DNA of 64,000 nucleotides from CAVZBW01 sp963778465 (GTDB lineage: Bacteria; Actinomycetota; Acidimicrobiia; Acidimicrobiales; RAAP-2). Positions 1-8,884 of this stretch are shown here, one piece after another. The stretch is taken from NCBI GenBank assembly GCA_963778465.1, contig CAVZUK010000003.1, forward strand, positions 2,418,001 through 2,482,000, read 5' to 3'. Every line of letters begins with the position of its first letter. The stretch's first letter is position 1. The notes beneath the pieces are model-generated. The model searched no databases. It had not been told where the DNA came from and saw only the letters and a program-made list of their open reading frames with translations. Made by a program: the position numbers and the translations under genes.

Positions 1-453
1 CGCGGTCCCAACACCTGCGTCGGCTTCTACCAGGACCCCGGACGGACGGCGGCGACCTTCGGCGGCGAGGGCTGGGTGCGGTCGGGCGATCTCGCAGCCG
101 TCGACGCGGACGGGTACCTCACGGTCGTCGGACGCAAGAAGGAGATCATCATCAGAGGTGGGATGAACATCACCCCGAGGGAGATCGAGGATCTCATGAT
201 CGAGTGGCCGGAAGTCGATCGAGTGGCGGTCGTCGGCCTCCCCGACGACCGGCTCGGGGAGCGCACGTGCGCCTGCGTCGTGCTCGTCCCGGGAGCGGGG
301 CTCGAGCACGAGGCCGTCGTCGAGCGGCTCCGGGCGGACGGGCTCGCCACGTACAAGCTGCCCGAGCGCCTCGAGATCCTCGACGAGCTACCGATGACGC
401 CCTCGGGGAAGGTCCAGAAGTTCGAGATCGTGAGCCGGCTGGTGGCCCGGTGA
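1..453 (+). CDS. Acyl-CoA synthetase (AMP-forming), C-terminal part
   Basis: The gene enters from the left edge, so only the last 150 residues are visible. They form the C-terminal lid of an ANL-superfamily ligase: a GWVRSGDL stretch, the hinge GRKKEIIIRGG, and LPMTPSGKVQK near the end, whose lysine would catalyse adenylation. Enzymes of this family activate a carboxylic acid with ATP and transfer it to CoA. The TGA stop overlaps the GTG start of the next ligase by 4 nt, so the two are probably co-translated. The substrate cannot be read from this part. The family call is secure. Confidence 0.9.
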   Translation, partial: RGPNTCVGFYQDPGRTAATFGGEGWVRSGDLAAVDADGYLTVVGRKKEIIIRGGMNITPREIEDLMIEWPEVDRVAVVGLPDDRLGERTCACVVLVPGAGLEHEAVVERLRADGLATYKLPERLEILDELPMTPSGKVQKFEIVSRLVAR

Positions 454-2087
454 GCCCCATCGTCGATCCCACAACCGTCGAGGCCCACACCGAGGCCGGC
501 TACTGGAGTCGCCGGAGCCTGGGCGACGTGGTGCGTGAGCTCGCCGCCATCCGGCCGGGCGCCCCCGCCTTCGTGACGGAGCACGGCCGGGTGAGCTGGG
601 CAGGCTATGACGAGAGGGGCGACGTCGTGGCCGCCGCGCTCGCCGGCTGCGGGGTGGCGCCCGGCGACCGAGTGGGCGTGCTCCTGCCCGACGGCGCCGA
701 CGTCCATGCGGCCTTCCTCGGCACGGAGCGGGCGGGCGCCGTGGCGGTGGGGGTCGGGGCTCGGGCGGGAGCGAGGGAGGTCGACTACCTCCTCACCTCC
801 ACCGGGGCCCGGGCACTCGTCACGCAGGGGGTGCGCCGGGGGGTCGCGGCCGACCAGGTCCTCCAACGGGCCAGGGCGGCCGGGGCGCCACTCGATCACC
901 TGGTCGTCATGCCCGATCCTGCTGATCCCGCCGGCGAGGTGCACGCAGACGGGCGGGCCGTCACCGCCGCCACCGCCCGGGAACTGTTCGCGAGCGGGGG
1001 GCTCGGCGCAGATGCCCTCGGGCCAAACGACCTGTTCCTGGTCAACTCGACGTCGGGGACCACCGGACTGCCCAAGCGCGTGATGCAGTTCCAGAACCGG
1101 TGGCACTACTTCCACCAACTGGTCGAGGGCGCGGTCCAGCTGCAACCCGACGACGTGATGATGAGCGTCATCCCCGCGCCCTTCGGCTTCGGCCTGTGGA
1201 CCGCGCACTTCACGCCCACCCTGGGCGGAGTGCCCGTGGTGGTCATGGAGCGTTTCGACGCGGACGGCGCGCTCGAGCTGATCGCCGCCCACGGCGTCAC
1301 GATCCTGTGCTGCGTCAGCACGCAATTCATCTTGATGCTCGGCTCCGGCCGGCTCGGCTCCGTCGACCTGTCGTCGCTGCGGGCCATCTTCACCGGGGGC
1401 GAGGCCGTGCCGTTTCACCGGGCGTCCGAATTCGAGGAGCGCACCGGCTCCCGCGTCCTCCAGTTCTACGGCTCGAACGAGACCGGCGCCTACAGCAACA
1501 CCTCGCTGGCGGACGGGCGCGAGGAGCGGCTCACCACCTGTGGCCGGGTGATCGAGACGATGGCGCCCCGCCTCTACGCCGACGGCGCCGACATCACCGC
1601 GTCGGGAGGACCGGGACAGCCGGCGTGCCGGGGACCGGCCAACTGCGCCGGGTACTACGACGATCCCGAGGGCAACGCTCGGCTCTACACCCCGGACGGC
1701 TGGATGCTGATGGAGGACGTCGCCACGATCGACGAGCGGGGCTACGTGCGGCTGACCGGTCGCACGAGCGAGTTCATCATCCGCGGCGGCAAGAACATCA
1801 GTGCGGCTGCGGTGGAGGACGCCGTCGGGACCCATCCGGGCATCGCCCTGGTGGCCGCGGTTCCCGTTCCCGACGACGTCTTCGGGGAACGGGTGGGCGT
1901 CTTCGTGGTCGGGCGGCAGGGTGCGGCGCCGACGCTCGACGAGCTCGTGACGCACCTCGATGGCGCCGGGTTCTCGAAGGAGAGCTTCCCCGAGCATCTC
2001 TTCGTCGTCGACGACCTCCCCCGGGCCTCGGGCGGCAAGGTCGCGAAGTCCCTGCTCCGTGAGGACGCGGCTCGCCGCGTCGGGTGA
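450..2087 (+). CDS. Acyl-CoA synthetase / AMP-dependent ligase
   Basis: A complete 545-residue ANL-superfamily ligase. The phosphate-binding loop STSGTTGLPKR lies near residue 200, an aromatic-G-S-x-E-T motif (YGSNETG) near 340, the hinge GRTSEFIIRGGKN near 437, and SGGKVAK with the catalytic lysine near 528. I chose the GTG that overlaps the previous stop (GTGA), because the protein then begins just before a typical N-terminal domain. It follows a second ligase directly, so the pair may act on related carboxylic acids. The substrate is unknown. Confidence 0.88.
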   Translation: MSPIVDPTTVEAHTEAGYWSRRSLGDVVRELAAIRPGAPAFVTEHGRVSWAGYDERGDVVAAALAGCGVAPGDRVGVLLPDGADVHAAFLGTERAGAVAVGVGARAGAREVDYLLTSTGARALVTQGVRRGVAADQVLQRARAAGAPLDHLVVMPDPADPAGEVHADGRAVTAATARELFASGGLGADALGPNDLFLVNSTSGTTGLPKRVMQFQNRWHYFHQLVEGAVQLQPDDVMMSVIPAPFGFGLWTAHFTPTLGGVPVVVMERFDADGALELIAAHGVTILCCVSTQFILMLGSGRLGSVDLSSLRAIFTGGEAVPFHRASEFEERTGSRVLQFYGSNETGAYSNTSLADGREERLTTCGRVIETMAPRLYADGADITASGGPGQPACRGPANCAGYYDDPEGNARLYTPDGWMLMEDVATIDERGYVRLTGRTSEFIIRGGKNISAAAVEDAVGTHPGIALVAAVPVPDDVFGERVGVFVVGRQGAAPTLDELVTHLDGAGFSKESFPEHLFVVDDLPRASGGKVAKSLLREDAARRVG

Positions 2088-2103
2088 GCCGTGTGCCGAG
2101 GGG

Positions 2104-3366
2104 TCAGCCCGCCCGCCGCGCCTTGCCGACGACGGTTGCGCCGCTCGGGACGCCGACGCTCGGGGCGGAACTGGTGGCGGACGGGCAGTCCACGGGCTTC
2201 TGGACCGGCCAGACCAGGCCGATGTGGATCGGCGGGAATCCATGCCCCGGGTCGTAGTCGCTCGCCAGCGGGAGGTTCACGGTGAAGTTCTTGATGACCT
2301 GGACGGAGTCGCGGCTCGAGATGTGGAAGGTGCCGACGATCTCGAGGAGGCCGGGCTGCAGGTAGAAGAAGCCCACCTTCCCGTAGGGGATCTTCTGCAC
2401 GTGCTTCTCCGAGAAGTTCTGCGAGGCGGTCCAGCTGTGTTGGTAGGTCACCTCGACCGTGAGGGTGAAGATCTTCTCCAGACCCTGGAACTTCCCCTGG
2501 ACCTTGCCCCCGAGCGAGTTGGTCCACGACCACGTGTACCCCTGGTCGTATTCGTAGGTCTTGTCCGGACGGGCGTCGCAATTGACGTCACCGTTGCCGA
2601 GGGCGACCCACTGGGACTGCGGTGGCGCGTAGATCCGCTGGCTCGTCGACTCGTAGGTGCATTCGGGCTTGCCCGCCCCGCAGACGGCGACGATCAGGTC
2701 GCGGGCGGCGTTGAGCTGGTCGGCCGTCGCGGTCTTGGCGTCGATGACGTTGACCGGCTTGCTATCGACCGACCAGTGGGGCTGGGGGTCCTCGTTGCCA
2801 AAGGTGTCGGCGGCGAAGCTGGTGGCGCAGACGTACGGGGAGCTGTCCGTCCCATCTGCGCTGCCGTTTTGCTTGATCTGGCACGAGATCTCGTTCTTCC
2901 CGGTGTAGGGGACCTTGGCGCTCGCCGTCAGGTAGTACCCGCTGTCCTTGTACGCGCCGCCCTGCAGGGACTCGATCTGGTACGAGAAGTGGACCTCGGT
3001 GTTGAGGGGGCCGTTGTTGTCCGTCTGGGAGTTGCGCCGAGCCTCGTAGCAGAAGGCGGCGCTCGACGCCTGGACGGTTTCCGGGATCGGCGATGCGCCG
3101 GCGAAGTCGCAGACACCGCTTCCCTGGTCGAGGTGGAAGTCCTTCTTGACCAGCCGGACGCCGGAGCCGGCGGCGAGCAGGCCCGAGATGCGGGAGTTCA
3201 TGAGGCTCCCTGAAGCGGGCGTTGCCGCTCCGGCCGGTGACCCTCCGCCGATCCCGACGGCGAGGAGTGCCGGGAGTACGGTCACGACGGCGACGATGGC
3301 CGTCAGAGCCGATCCGCACCGGGCCCGCTGCCCTTGCACCACTCGCGCACCCCTGCGAGAGCCCAT
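2104..3366 (-). CDS. Secreted protein, possible aerolysin-like pore former
   Basis: A 420-residue protein that begins with a basic stretch and a hydrophobic segment ending in an Ala-rich cleavage site near residue 45, so it is probably exported by Sec. The mature part has eight scattered cysteines, which could form disulfides outside the cell. The C-terminal third alternates Ser/Thr and hydrophobic residues (around WTNSLGGKVQGKF and TLTVEVTYQHSW) and then has IPYGKVGFF. This recalls the beta-hairpin region of aerolysin/ETX-MTX2-type toxins and related secreted actinomycete proteins. That assignment is an inference; a non-toxic secreted binding protein is equally possible. A purine-rich GGAGGGAGAGG precedes the ATG. 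Confidence 0.5.
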   Translation of the reverse strand: MGSRRGARVVQGQRARCGSALTAIVAVVTVLPALLAVGIGGGSPAGAATPASGSLMNSRISGLLAAGSGVRLVKKDFHLDQGSGVCDFAGASPIPETVQASSAAFCYEARRNSQTDNNGPLNTEVHFSYQIESLQGGAYKDSGYYLTASAKVPYTGKNEISCQIKQNGSADGTDSSPYVCATSFAADTFGNEDPQPHWSVDSKPVNVIDAKTATADQLNAARDLIVAVCGAGKPECTYESTSQRIYAPPQSQWVALGNGDVNCDARPDKTYEYDQGYTWSWTNSLGGKVQGKFQGLEKIFTLTVEVTYQHSWTASQNFSEKHVQKIPYGKVGFFYLQPGLLEIVGTFHISSRDSVQVIKNFTVNLPLASDYDPGHGFPPIHIGLVWPVQKPVDCPSATSSAPSVGVPSGATVVGKARRAG

Positions 3367-3455
3367 GACCGCAGTCCTCTCCCTCCGCTGCGCCCCAGAC
3401 CGCAGGGCTCGTGGAGGGGAAAGGGTAGCGCTGCGAAGGCCGTTTTCGTGGTCGC

Positions 3456-3980
3456 CTACTTGCCGAGCAGCTTGATCAGCTGCTCGATCGAACCGGCCGC
3501 CGAGGCCCGGACCTTGTCGTCGGCGATCGCCCCGAGGGGATGGGGAACCACGGCGATCCGGGCGTCGTCCCGCCCGAGCGTCGCCGCGACCTGTCTCGAG
3601 AGCACCTCGAAGGCGGTGGTGGTCACGCCCACGGCGCGCACGCCTGCGCTCTCGAGCTGGTCGACGTCGTAGATGCTCCACGACGTGCACGAGCCACAGT
3701 CGGCCGAGCCGGTCAGGACCACGTCCGCGTCCGAGCGCAGCCGCTCGATGATCGCCGGGTCCGCCGCCTCGGCGGCCGTGCGCTTGGCCGTGAGCAGGGT
3801 CACCGTCCCGCCGGTGCGGGCGGCGAGGAGGCGGGCCATCTCCTCCATGAGCAGCATGGCGTTGGGCTTGCCGTTGTCGAGGACGCCGATGCGCTTGCCG
3901 GCGAGGTTGTCGAGGGGCGACGTGAGCGCCTTGGGGCTCGGGCCCGTGTCCCCGCATGGGTCGTAGATCCTCACGGTCAT
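3456..3980 (-). CDS. UGSC-family protein (cysteine form)
   Basis: A 174-residue protein with the UGSC-family signature TGSADCGSCTSW at residues 90-101. In some members the first position of the motif is selenocysteine. Here it is cysteine (Cys95, codon TGT), followed by Gly-Ser-Cys98, giving a CxxC-like redox pair. The N-terminal half contains NGKPNA and a helix, as in other members. The family is thought to be redox active but its reaction is not established. The ATG overlaps the stop of the upstream gene by 4 nt. It is the last gene of a three-gene operon read leftwards. Confidence 0.75.
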   Translation of the reverse strand: MTVRIYDPCGDTGPSPKALTSPLDNLAGKRIGVLDNGKPNAMLLMEEMARLLAARTGGTVTLLTAKRTAAEAADPAIIERLRSDADVVLTGSADCGSCTSWSIYDVDQLESAGVRAVGVTTTAFEVLSRQVAATLGRDDARIAVVPHPLGAIADDKVRASAAGSIEQLIKLLGK

Positions 3981-5020
3981 CGCCCCTCCCCGAGGTCGTC
4001 GATCGGCTCGGTCACGCTCTTCGTGACCCCCCAGCTCGGCGAGAGACAGGACTGCTTGCCCGCGCCGCCGACCACGACCACCTTGAAGTGGTCGGGGGAC
4101 TCGGTCAGCGGCTGCGGCGCGTCGTCGCCGAGGGCCAGCTCCCACGGCCGCCACAGCTGGGATTCGAAGTGCGTCCGCAGGAGCCCGGCCGGAAGGCGGA
4201 CCCGCTCGAAGAGGTAGCTGGCGACGTCGTCCCGTGTCCAGCCCGCCGCGGCGATGGTCGCGGCGTGCTCGGGGCCGAGGCACACGAAGTACTCGGCCTC
4301 GGGGATCGGCCCGTGATTGCTGCCGAGCGTGGCGCACACCGAGGCGGCCTTGTCGAGGATGATCCGTGGCTCCTCGGACTCCATGTCGTGGAAGTTGTGG
4401 GGCCCTTCGCCGCAGTGGATGGTCACCGCGCTCGCCGCCTCCACACCCACGCTGTGGTGGTAGGCGCCCCAGGGGCTCTGCGCGACGTTTTCGGCGACGC
4501 AGTAGCAGTACTTGGCGGGCTGCCCCTGGCTCGAGGCGTCGCCGCTGCCGGGTAGCGCCCCGGCGACGTGCAGGAGGATGAGGCGCACGGCGCGCCCGAC
4601 CGTGGCGTTGGCCCGCACGCCCGGCCCGAACGCCCCGATGCCGGCGTTGAACCCCGTGCGCTCGGCGATCGGCCCATGCACCACGAGGAGGGGTGCGGAG
4701 GGGTGGGTGGTGGCGTTGACGCCTCGCAGGTTGAGCTCCGGCCGGCCGAGGGCACGGGTGGCGGCGACGAGGACGGGCATCCACTCCGGGAGGCAGCCGG
4801 CCATGACCGCGTTGACCGCCACGGCCCGGCGGGTGGCCAGGCCCGAGCGGGGCGGGAGGACCGCCAGGACCTCGTCGGGGTTGCCACCCGCCGCGTCGAG
4901 CATCTCGGACACCCGGTCCTCGGTCGGCGCGACGACCGGGAGTCCGTCGCCCCAGCCGCGCTCCTCGCAGAGCCGGTAGAGGCTCTCGGGCGACTCGTCC
5001 GCGAGCTCGAGCATCGTCAT
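3977..5020 (-). CDS. Conserved protein of the UGSC operon
   Basis: A 347-residue soluble protein with no signal peptide or membrane segment. Near the N terminus it has RGWGDGLPVVAPTEDRV, a pattern I associate with proteins encoded beside UGSC genes. Further on it has several cysteines, one pair in YCYCVAEN. The function is unknown. Both neighbours overlap it by 4 nt (ATGA), so the three proteins are almost certainly made together and may act on one substrate or as a complex. The ATG at the right end was chosen for that overlap. Confidence 0.65.
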   Translation of the reverse strand: MTMLELADESPESLYRLCEERGWGDGLPVVAPTEDRVSEMLDAAGGNPDEVLAVLPPRSGLATRRAVAVNAVMAGCLPEWMPVLVAATRALGRPELNLRGVNATTHPSAPLLVVHGPIAERTGFNAGIGAFGPGVRANATVGRAVRLILLHVAGALPGSGDASSQGQPAKYCYCVAENVAQSPWGAYHHSVGVEAASAVTIHCGEGPHNFHDMESEEPRIILDKAASVCATLGSNHGPIPEAEYFVCLGPEHAATIAAAGWTRDDVASYLFERVRLPAGLLRTHFESQLWRPWELALGDDAPQPLTESPDHFKVVVVGGAGKQSCLSPSWGVTKSVTEPIDDLGEGR

Positions 5021-5304
5021 GGGCTGTCCTCCGGGTAGCGCAGCTCGATGTCGAAGCGGCCTCCGAGCGCGGCGGAGGCGATCTCGGAGAAGAGCTGCTT
5101 GGGCACGAGGCACTCCGCACAGGCGTCGGGGCCTGCCGTCACGACCAACCGGACCTTGGCGGGCGACCCCTCCGGGGTGTCCGGCACGGAGATGTCCAGT
5201 CGGTAGCCGTCGGCCGCGAGCGTGTCGACCGTCGTCGCCAGCGCCGCCTCGGCGGTGGCGGCCGCACTCGTCGGCCCTCGGGATTCGCTGTCGGTGCCTG
5301 CCAT
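5017..5304 (-). CDS. Small CxxC protein, first gene of the UGSC operon
   Basis: A predicted 95-residue protein with one CxxC pair, CAEC at residues 62-65, followed by a helix (LVPKQLFSEI). The pair could be redox active or bind a metal. I do not recognise a named family. The start at MAGTD is preferred over an in-frame start 66 nt upstream, whose extra residues look like translated leader. The stop overlaps the next ATG. The intergenic region upstream holds a 21-nt motif that also occurs before the TetR gene, so the operon is probably repressed by that regulator. Confidence 0.6.
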   Translation of the reverse strand: MAGTDSESRGPTSAAATAEAALATTVDTLAADGYRLDISVPDTPEGSPAKVRLVVTAGPDACAECLVPKQLFSEIASAALGGRFDIELRYPEDSP

Positions 5305-5398
5305 GTCGCGCCTGTGCTCGCCGTCGTGCTCGCCGCCCCGGGGCCAGTGCCGGGCCCTGCCCTGCCGCACCGGATGCGTGCCTGTGGAGATTCGTCTT

Positions 5399-5419
5399 CA
5401 GTCTGATACATTTCGACAG
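5399..5419. promoter_or_regulatory. Candidate TetR operator, UGSC/amidohydrolase side
   Basis: Read on the minus strand, this site is CTGTCGAA-N3-TATCAGAC followed by TG. The same two 8-nt blocks with the same 3-nt gap occur at 10336-10356, just upstream of the TetR gene. Here the site lies between the divergent starts of the UGSC operon and of the amidohydrolase operon, 95 nt and 42 nt away. Shared spacing and position suggest a repressor binding site. This is an inference from one pair of sites. Confidence 0.5.
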
Positions 5420-5460
5420 CGGCCACAACCCCTGTCGCCGGCCGCCTGGAGGTTGCCCCG

Positions 5461-6903
5461 ATGGACACTGCGAGGGAGGTGCGGGAGCACCTGGGTCACC
5501 CGGTGGTGGACGCCGACGGCCACCTGGTCGAGTCCCTGCCCATCCTGGCCGACCAGGTACGCAAGATGGCGGGCGACGACGTCGCGGACCGCTTCCTCGG
5601 TGGCTCGCCCACCTACCGGTCCCGTCAGGCCCCGATCCTCAAGCCCATGGAGGAGGCGGGCACGGCGAAGCGCCAGGCGGCGGCCCCGTGGTGGGCGCTG
5701 CCGACGGATGCCCTCGACCGCGCCACGGCGTTCGTCCCGGCCCTCCTCTACGAGCGCCTCGACGACCTGGGCATCGACTTCGCCATCCTCTACCCGAGCG
5801 TCGGGCTGACCGTGATCGGCCATCCCGACGACGAGGTCCGGAGGTTCGCCTGCCGCGCCATCAACGAGTACGCGGCCGAGCTCACCGCAGGCCTGGGGGA
5901 CCGCCTGACCGCCGTGGCGACGGTGCCGTGCCACGACCCGGACGAGGCGATCGCGGAGCTGGACCATGCCGTCGTCGAGTGCGGTCTCAAGGCGGTCATG
6001 CTCAACAGCTATGTGCGCCGGCCTCCCGGGACGGGGGCCGATCACGAGTGGTACGACCTGCTGGCGATCGACAGCGTCTACGACTACGACCCGGTCTGGA
6101 GCCGGTGCGTGGAGCTCGGCGTCGCCGTGACCGTGCACACGCCCACCATGGGCCTGCCCCTGCGGGCCTCGCCGTCGCGCTACATGCTCAACCACATCGG
6201 CAACTTCGCGACGGGAAGCGATGCCTTTGCCAAGGGGCTCGTGTTCGGCGGCGTGATGCAGCGGTTCCCCGACCTGCGCGTGGCGTTCTTGGAGGGCGGG
6301 GTCTCGTTCGGCGTGCAGCTACTCGGAGACCTCATCTCGAGATGGGAGAAGCGGGGGGGAGCGAACATCGAGCGCCTGGATCCCTCGGGCGTCGACTTCG
6401 GGACCTGGGACGGGCTCGTGGCCGAGCACGGTGGGCGGACCTTCGCCGATCCCATGATGCGGCGCGCCACGTTCGGTCAGAGCGACAATCCCCCGGCCGA
6501 GCTGGACGACTTCCGCGACAGCGGGGTGCGGGGCGTCGACGACCTGGTGGCGCTCTTCGACCGCTTCTTCTTCGGCTGCGAGGCCGACGATCCGACGGTG
6601 CCCTGGTCCTTCGCCACCCGGCTCGGCCAGACCACCCCGGAGCTCCACGCCATGCTGGGTTCGGACATCGGCCACTGGGACGTCACCGACATGGGGGATG
6701 TCCTCCACGAGGCCCACGAGCTGGTGGACGACGGGCTGCTCGACGCCGTGCATTTCCGGCGATTCGTCTGCGACAATGCGGTGCTGCTGCACGGGGGGGC
6801 CAACGCCGGCTTCTTCGACGGGACCCCGGTGGCAGGCTACGCACGGGAGCTGCTCGAAGGGACCCCAGCCGCGGTTCGGTCCCAGGGCGCAGGGGAGGGG
6901 TGA
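5461..6903 (+). CDS. Amidohydrolase family 2 protein
   Basis: A 480-residue metal-dependent hydrolase of the amidohydrolase-2 (ACMSD-like) type. The N-terminal metal site is DADGH at residues 17-21. VHTPTMG and EGGVSFG contribute later parts of the barrel, and LGSDIGHWD near residue 400 carries a late acidic ligand. Related enzymes decarboxylate or hydrolyse ring-cleavage and carboxylic intermediates. The stop overlaps the start of the dehydrogenase gene, so the two enzymes probably act in one pathway. It is transcribed away from the UGSC operon across a shared intergenic region. The substrate is unknown. Confidence 0.82.
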   Translation: MDTAREVREHLGHPVVDADGHLVESLPILADQVRKMAGDDVADRFLGGSPTYRSRQAPILKPMEEAGTAKRQAAAPWWALPTDALDRATAFVPALLYERLDDLGIDFAILYPSVGLTVIGHPDDEVRRFACRAINEYAAELTAGLGDRLTAVATVPCHDPDEAIAELDHAVVECGLKAVMLNSYVRRPPGTGADHEWYDLLAIDSVYDYDPVWSRCVELGVAVTVHTPTMGLPLRASPSRYMLNHIGNFATGSDAFAKGLVFGGVMQRFPDLRVAFLEGGVSFGVQLLGDLISRWEKRGGANIERLDPSGVDFGTWDGLVAEHGGRTFADPMMRRATFGQSDNPPAELDDFRDSGVRGVDDLVALFDRFFFGCEADDPTVPWSFATRLGQTTPELHAMLGSDIGHWDVTDMGDVLHEAHELVDDGLLDAVHFRRFVCDNAVLLHGGANAGFFDGTPVAGYARELLEGTPAAVRSQGAGEG

Positions 6904-7952
6904 TGTCTGGCAGCCGAGGGATGTCTAGCCCACCAGCGAGCGGGCCGGTGAAGGTCCTCGTGTCCTTCCCCCCGGACCCCCCCGAGGAGGAGCTGGAGCG
7001 GCTCCGCAACGTCAGCGACCGGGTGGACCTCCGGGTCTGCTCCTACCTGGAGCCGCATTCGGCGAGGACGGCCAGGGGCGCGGGCGCCCGAGTGGTTGTG
7101 CCGGATCTCGATCCGCCCTTCGCCCGGGAGCTGGCCGGCGCCCACGCCCTGCTCGCCCTCGACCTGCCCGATGGCGTGGCCGAGCTGGCGCCGGAGTTGC
7201 GGTGGGTGCAGGCGGTGGGGGCCGGCGTGGAGCACCTGCTGCGCCACCCGCTGCCCGAGCGCGTCGCCCTCACCAACGCGGCCGGGGTGGCGGCCGTGCC
7301 CATCGCCGAATTCGTCATCGCCCGGCTGCTCGGGGTGTGGAAGCGGACGACCGAGCTCGATGCCCTGCAGCGGGCCCGCCGGTGGGAGCCGACCTACGGG
7401 CGCCAGCTGGCGGGCTCGAGCGTTCTCGTCGTCGGGCTGGGCGCCATCGGGGCCGCCGTCGCGGAGCGCGCCCATGCCCTCGGCGTCGAGGTGCTGGCGA
7501 TCCGCGGCAACCCTCGCCCGCACCCCAACTGCGCGGAGGTCGCCGGCCCCGAGCGGCTGCACGACCTGCTGGGGCGCGTCGACGCCGTCGTCCTGAGCGC
7601 GCCGGCGATCGCCGAGACCGAGAGCATGTTCGACGCGGCCGCCTTTTCCGCCATGCGCGCCGGGTCCGTCTTCTGCAATGTCGCCCGAGGGTCGCTCGTT
7701 GACGAGGAGGCCCTCGCCGACGCCCTCCGAAGCGGGCACCTCGGTGCGGCCGTCCTCGACGTCACCCGCAGCGAGCCCCTGCCCGAGGACAGCCCGCTTT
7801 GGGACGTGCCCAACTGTGCGATCTCCCCCCACTCGGCCTCCGCACCCGGGCGCTACGTGATGGACCTGTACGGGTTCTTCGCGGACAACCTCTCCCGGTG
7901 GTTGGCCGGGGAGCCGCTGCGCAACCTCGTCGACCGCGATCGTGGCTACTGA
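6903..7952 (+). CDS. D-2-hydroxyacid dehydrogenase, NAD(P)-dependent
   Basis: A 349-residue member of the D-isomer-specific 2-hydroxyacid dehydrogenase family. The dinucleotide loop GLGAIG is at residues 178-183. The catalytic triad is visible as Arg262 (in NVARGS), Glu291 (in RSEPLPED) and His310 (in ISPHSAS). It should reduce a 2-keto acid or oxidise a D-2-hydroxy acid. The ATG overlaps the amidohydrolase stop by one base (TGATG). With the amidohydrolases on both sides this looks like a catabolic operon. Confidence 0.87.
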   Translation: MSGSRGMSSPPASGPVKVLVSFPPDPPEEELERLRNVSDRVDLRVCSYLEPHSARTARGAGARVVVPDLDPPFARELAGAHALLALDLPDGVAELAPELRWVQAVGAGVEHLLRHPLPERVALTNAAGVAAVPIAEFVIARLLGVWKRTTELDALQRARRWEPTYGRQLAGSSVLVVGLGAIGAAVAERAHALGVEVLAIRGNPRPHPNCAEVAGPERLHDLLGRVDAVVLSAPAIAETESMFDAAAFSAMRAGSVFCNVARGSLVDEEALADALRSGHLGAAVLDVTRSEPLPEDSPLWDVPNCAISPHSASAPGRYVMDLYGFFADNLSRWLAGEPLRNLVDRDRGY

Positions 7953-7988
7953 GGCGCTCGGGGGCGTCGCCGCCCGGGGGGACCCCGG

Positions 7989-8831
7989 GTGCGGCGGGGA
8001 GTCCCGGTGATCGACACCCACCTGCACGTGGCCGCCCCGGACGTGGCCCGCTACCCCCGATCCAGCGAGCGTCTTCCCACGAGCACCTGGTGGGAGGACG
8101 ATCGACGGGACGCTGGGGCGCTGGCCGCCGACCTCGGGGCCGCAGGGGTGGCCTGCGGCGTGCTGGTCCAGGCCGTCGGGCTCTACGGGTTTGATAACCG
8201 CTACGTCCTGGACGCCGGCATCTCGGCGGGGTCACGCTTCTGCGCCTTGCCGGCTTTGGACCCCGGCCATCCCGACGCGCTCGAGGAGATCGCGGCGCTC
8301 TCGCAACGCCAGGGGGTCGTCGGGATCCGGCTGTTCGCGCTTCGCAGCGTGAACCCGTGGGTCGGAACGCCCCGTGCGGGAGAAGCGCTCGAGGCGGTCG
8401 GCGCGGCCGGGCTGGTCGCCGTGGTCACCGGGTTGGGGGAGCACCTCGAGGCCCTGCTCCCCGCGATCCGCGCCCACCCCGAGGTGCCCATCGTGATCGA
8501 CCACTGCGGCTTCCCACCCTTCGATGCCAGCGGCCTCGTGAGCGGCCACCCCCTCTTGGAGCTAGTCCCGTCCGAGCACGTCAGCATCAAGATCACCTCG
8601 CATTTGTTCGAGGACGCGCGGGCTGCGGGCGCCGATCCCGCCGAGGTGGTCTCGTACCTGGTCGCCCGCTTCGGCGGAGAGCGGGTGATGTGGGGATCCG
8701 ACCATCCCCAGACCCGGCTCGGTGACTACGCACGTCACGTCGAGCTTGCGGAGTCCTCGGTCCGCCTCCTGCCCACCCGAGAGGCGGCGGCGGTCCTCGG
8801 GTCGACAGCAGGACGGATCTTCGGCCTGTAG
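7989..8831 (+). CDS. Amidohydrolase (TIM-barrel metal-dependent hydrolase)
   Basis: A predicted 280-residue amidohydrolase-2 protein. The metal motif DTHLH is at residues 9-13, IDHCGF lies mid-protein and WGSDHPQTR near the C terminus carries the late aspartate. This size and pattern fit the 2-pyrone-4,6-dicarboxylate lactonase/ACMSD-like group. The GTG at the left edge was used; another GTG six codons on would also keep the metal motif. It lies 36 nt after the dehydrogenase gene and is likely in the same operon. Confidence 0.8.
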   Translation: MRRGVPVIDTHLHVAAPDVARYPRSSERLPTSTWWEDDRRDAGALAADLGAAGVACGVLVQAVGLYGFDNRYVLDAGISAGSRFCALPALDPGHPDALEEIAALSQRQGVVGIRLFALRSVNPWVGTPRAGEALEAVGAAGLVAVVTGLGEHLEALLPAIRAHPEVPIVIDHCGFPPFDASGLVSGHPLLELVPSEHVSIKITSHLFEDARAAGADPAEVVSYLVARFGGERVMWGSDHPQTRLGDYARHVELAESSVRLLPTREAAAVLGSTAGRIFGL

Positions 8832-8884
8832 CGGGGGCCGCAGGGGTGCGGGCGTTACCCCCGGGTCCGGTCCTCGTCGGTCCG

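Noticed and set aside
27..2243. A 738-codon minus-strand frame at the left edge
   Set aside because: It overlaps two ANL ligases with complete motifs, so it is a shadow frame.
3456..3980. Possible selenoprotein in the UGSC gene
   Set aside because: The codon at the critical position is TGT and no in-frame TGA occurs before the end, so cysteine is encoded.
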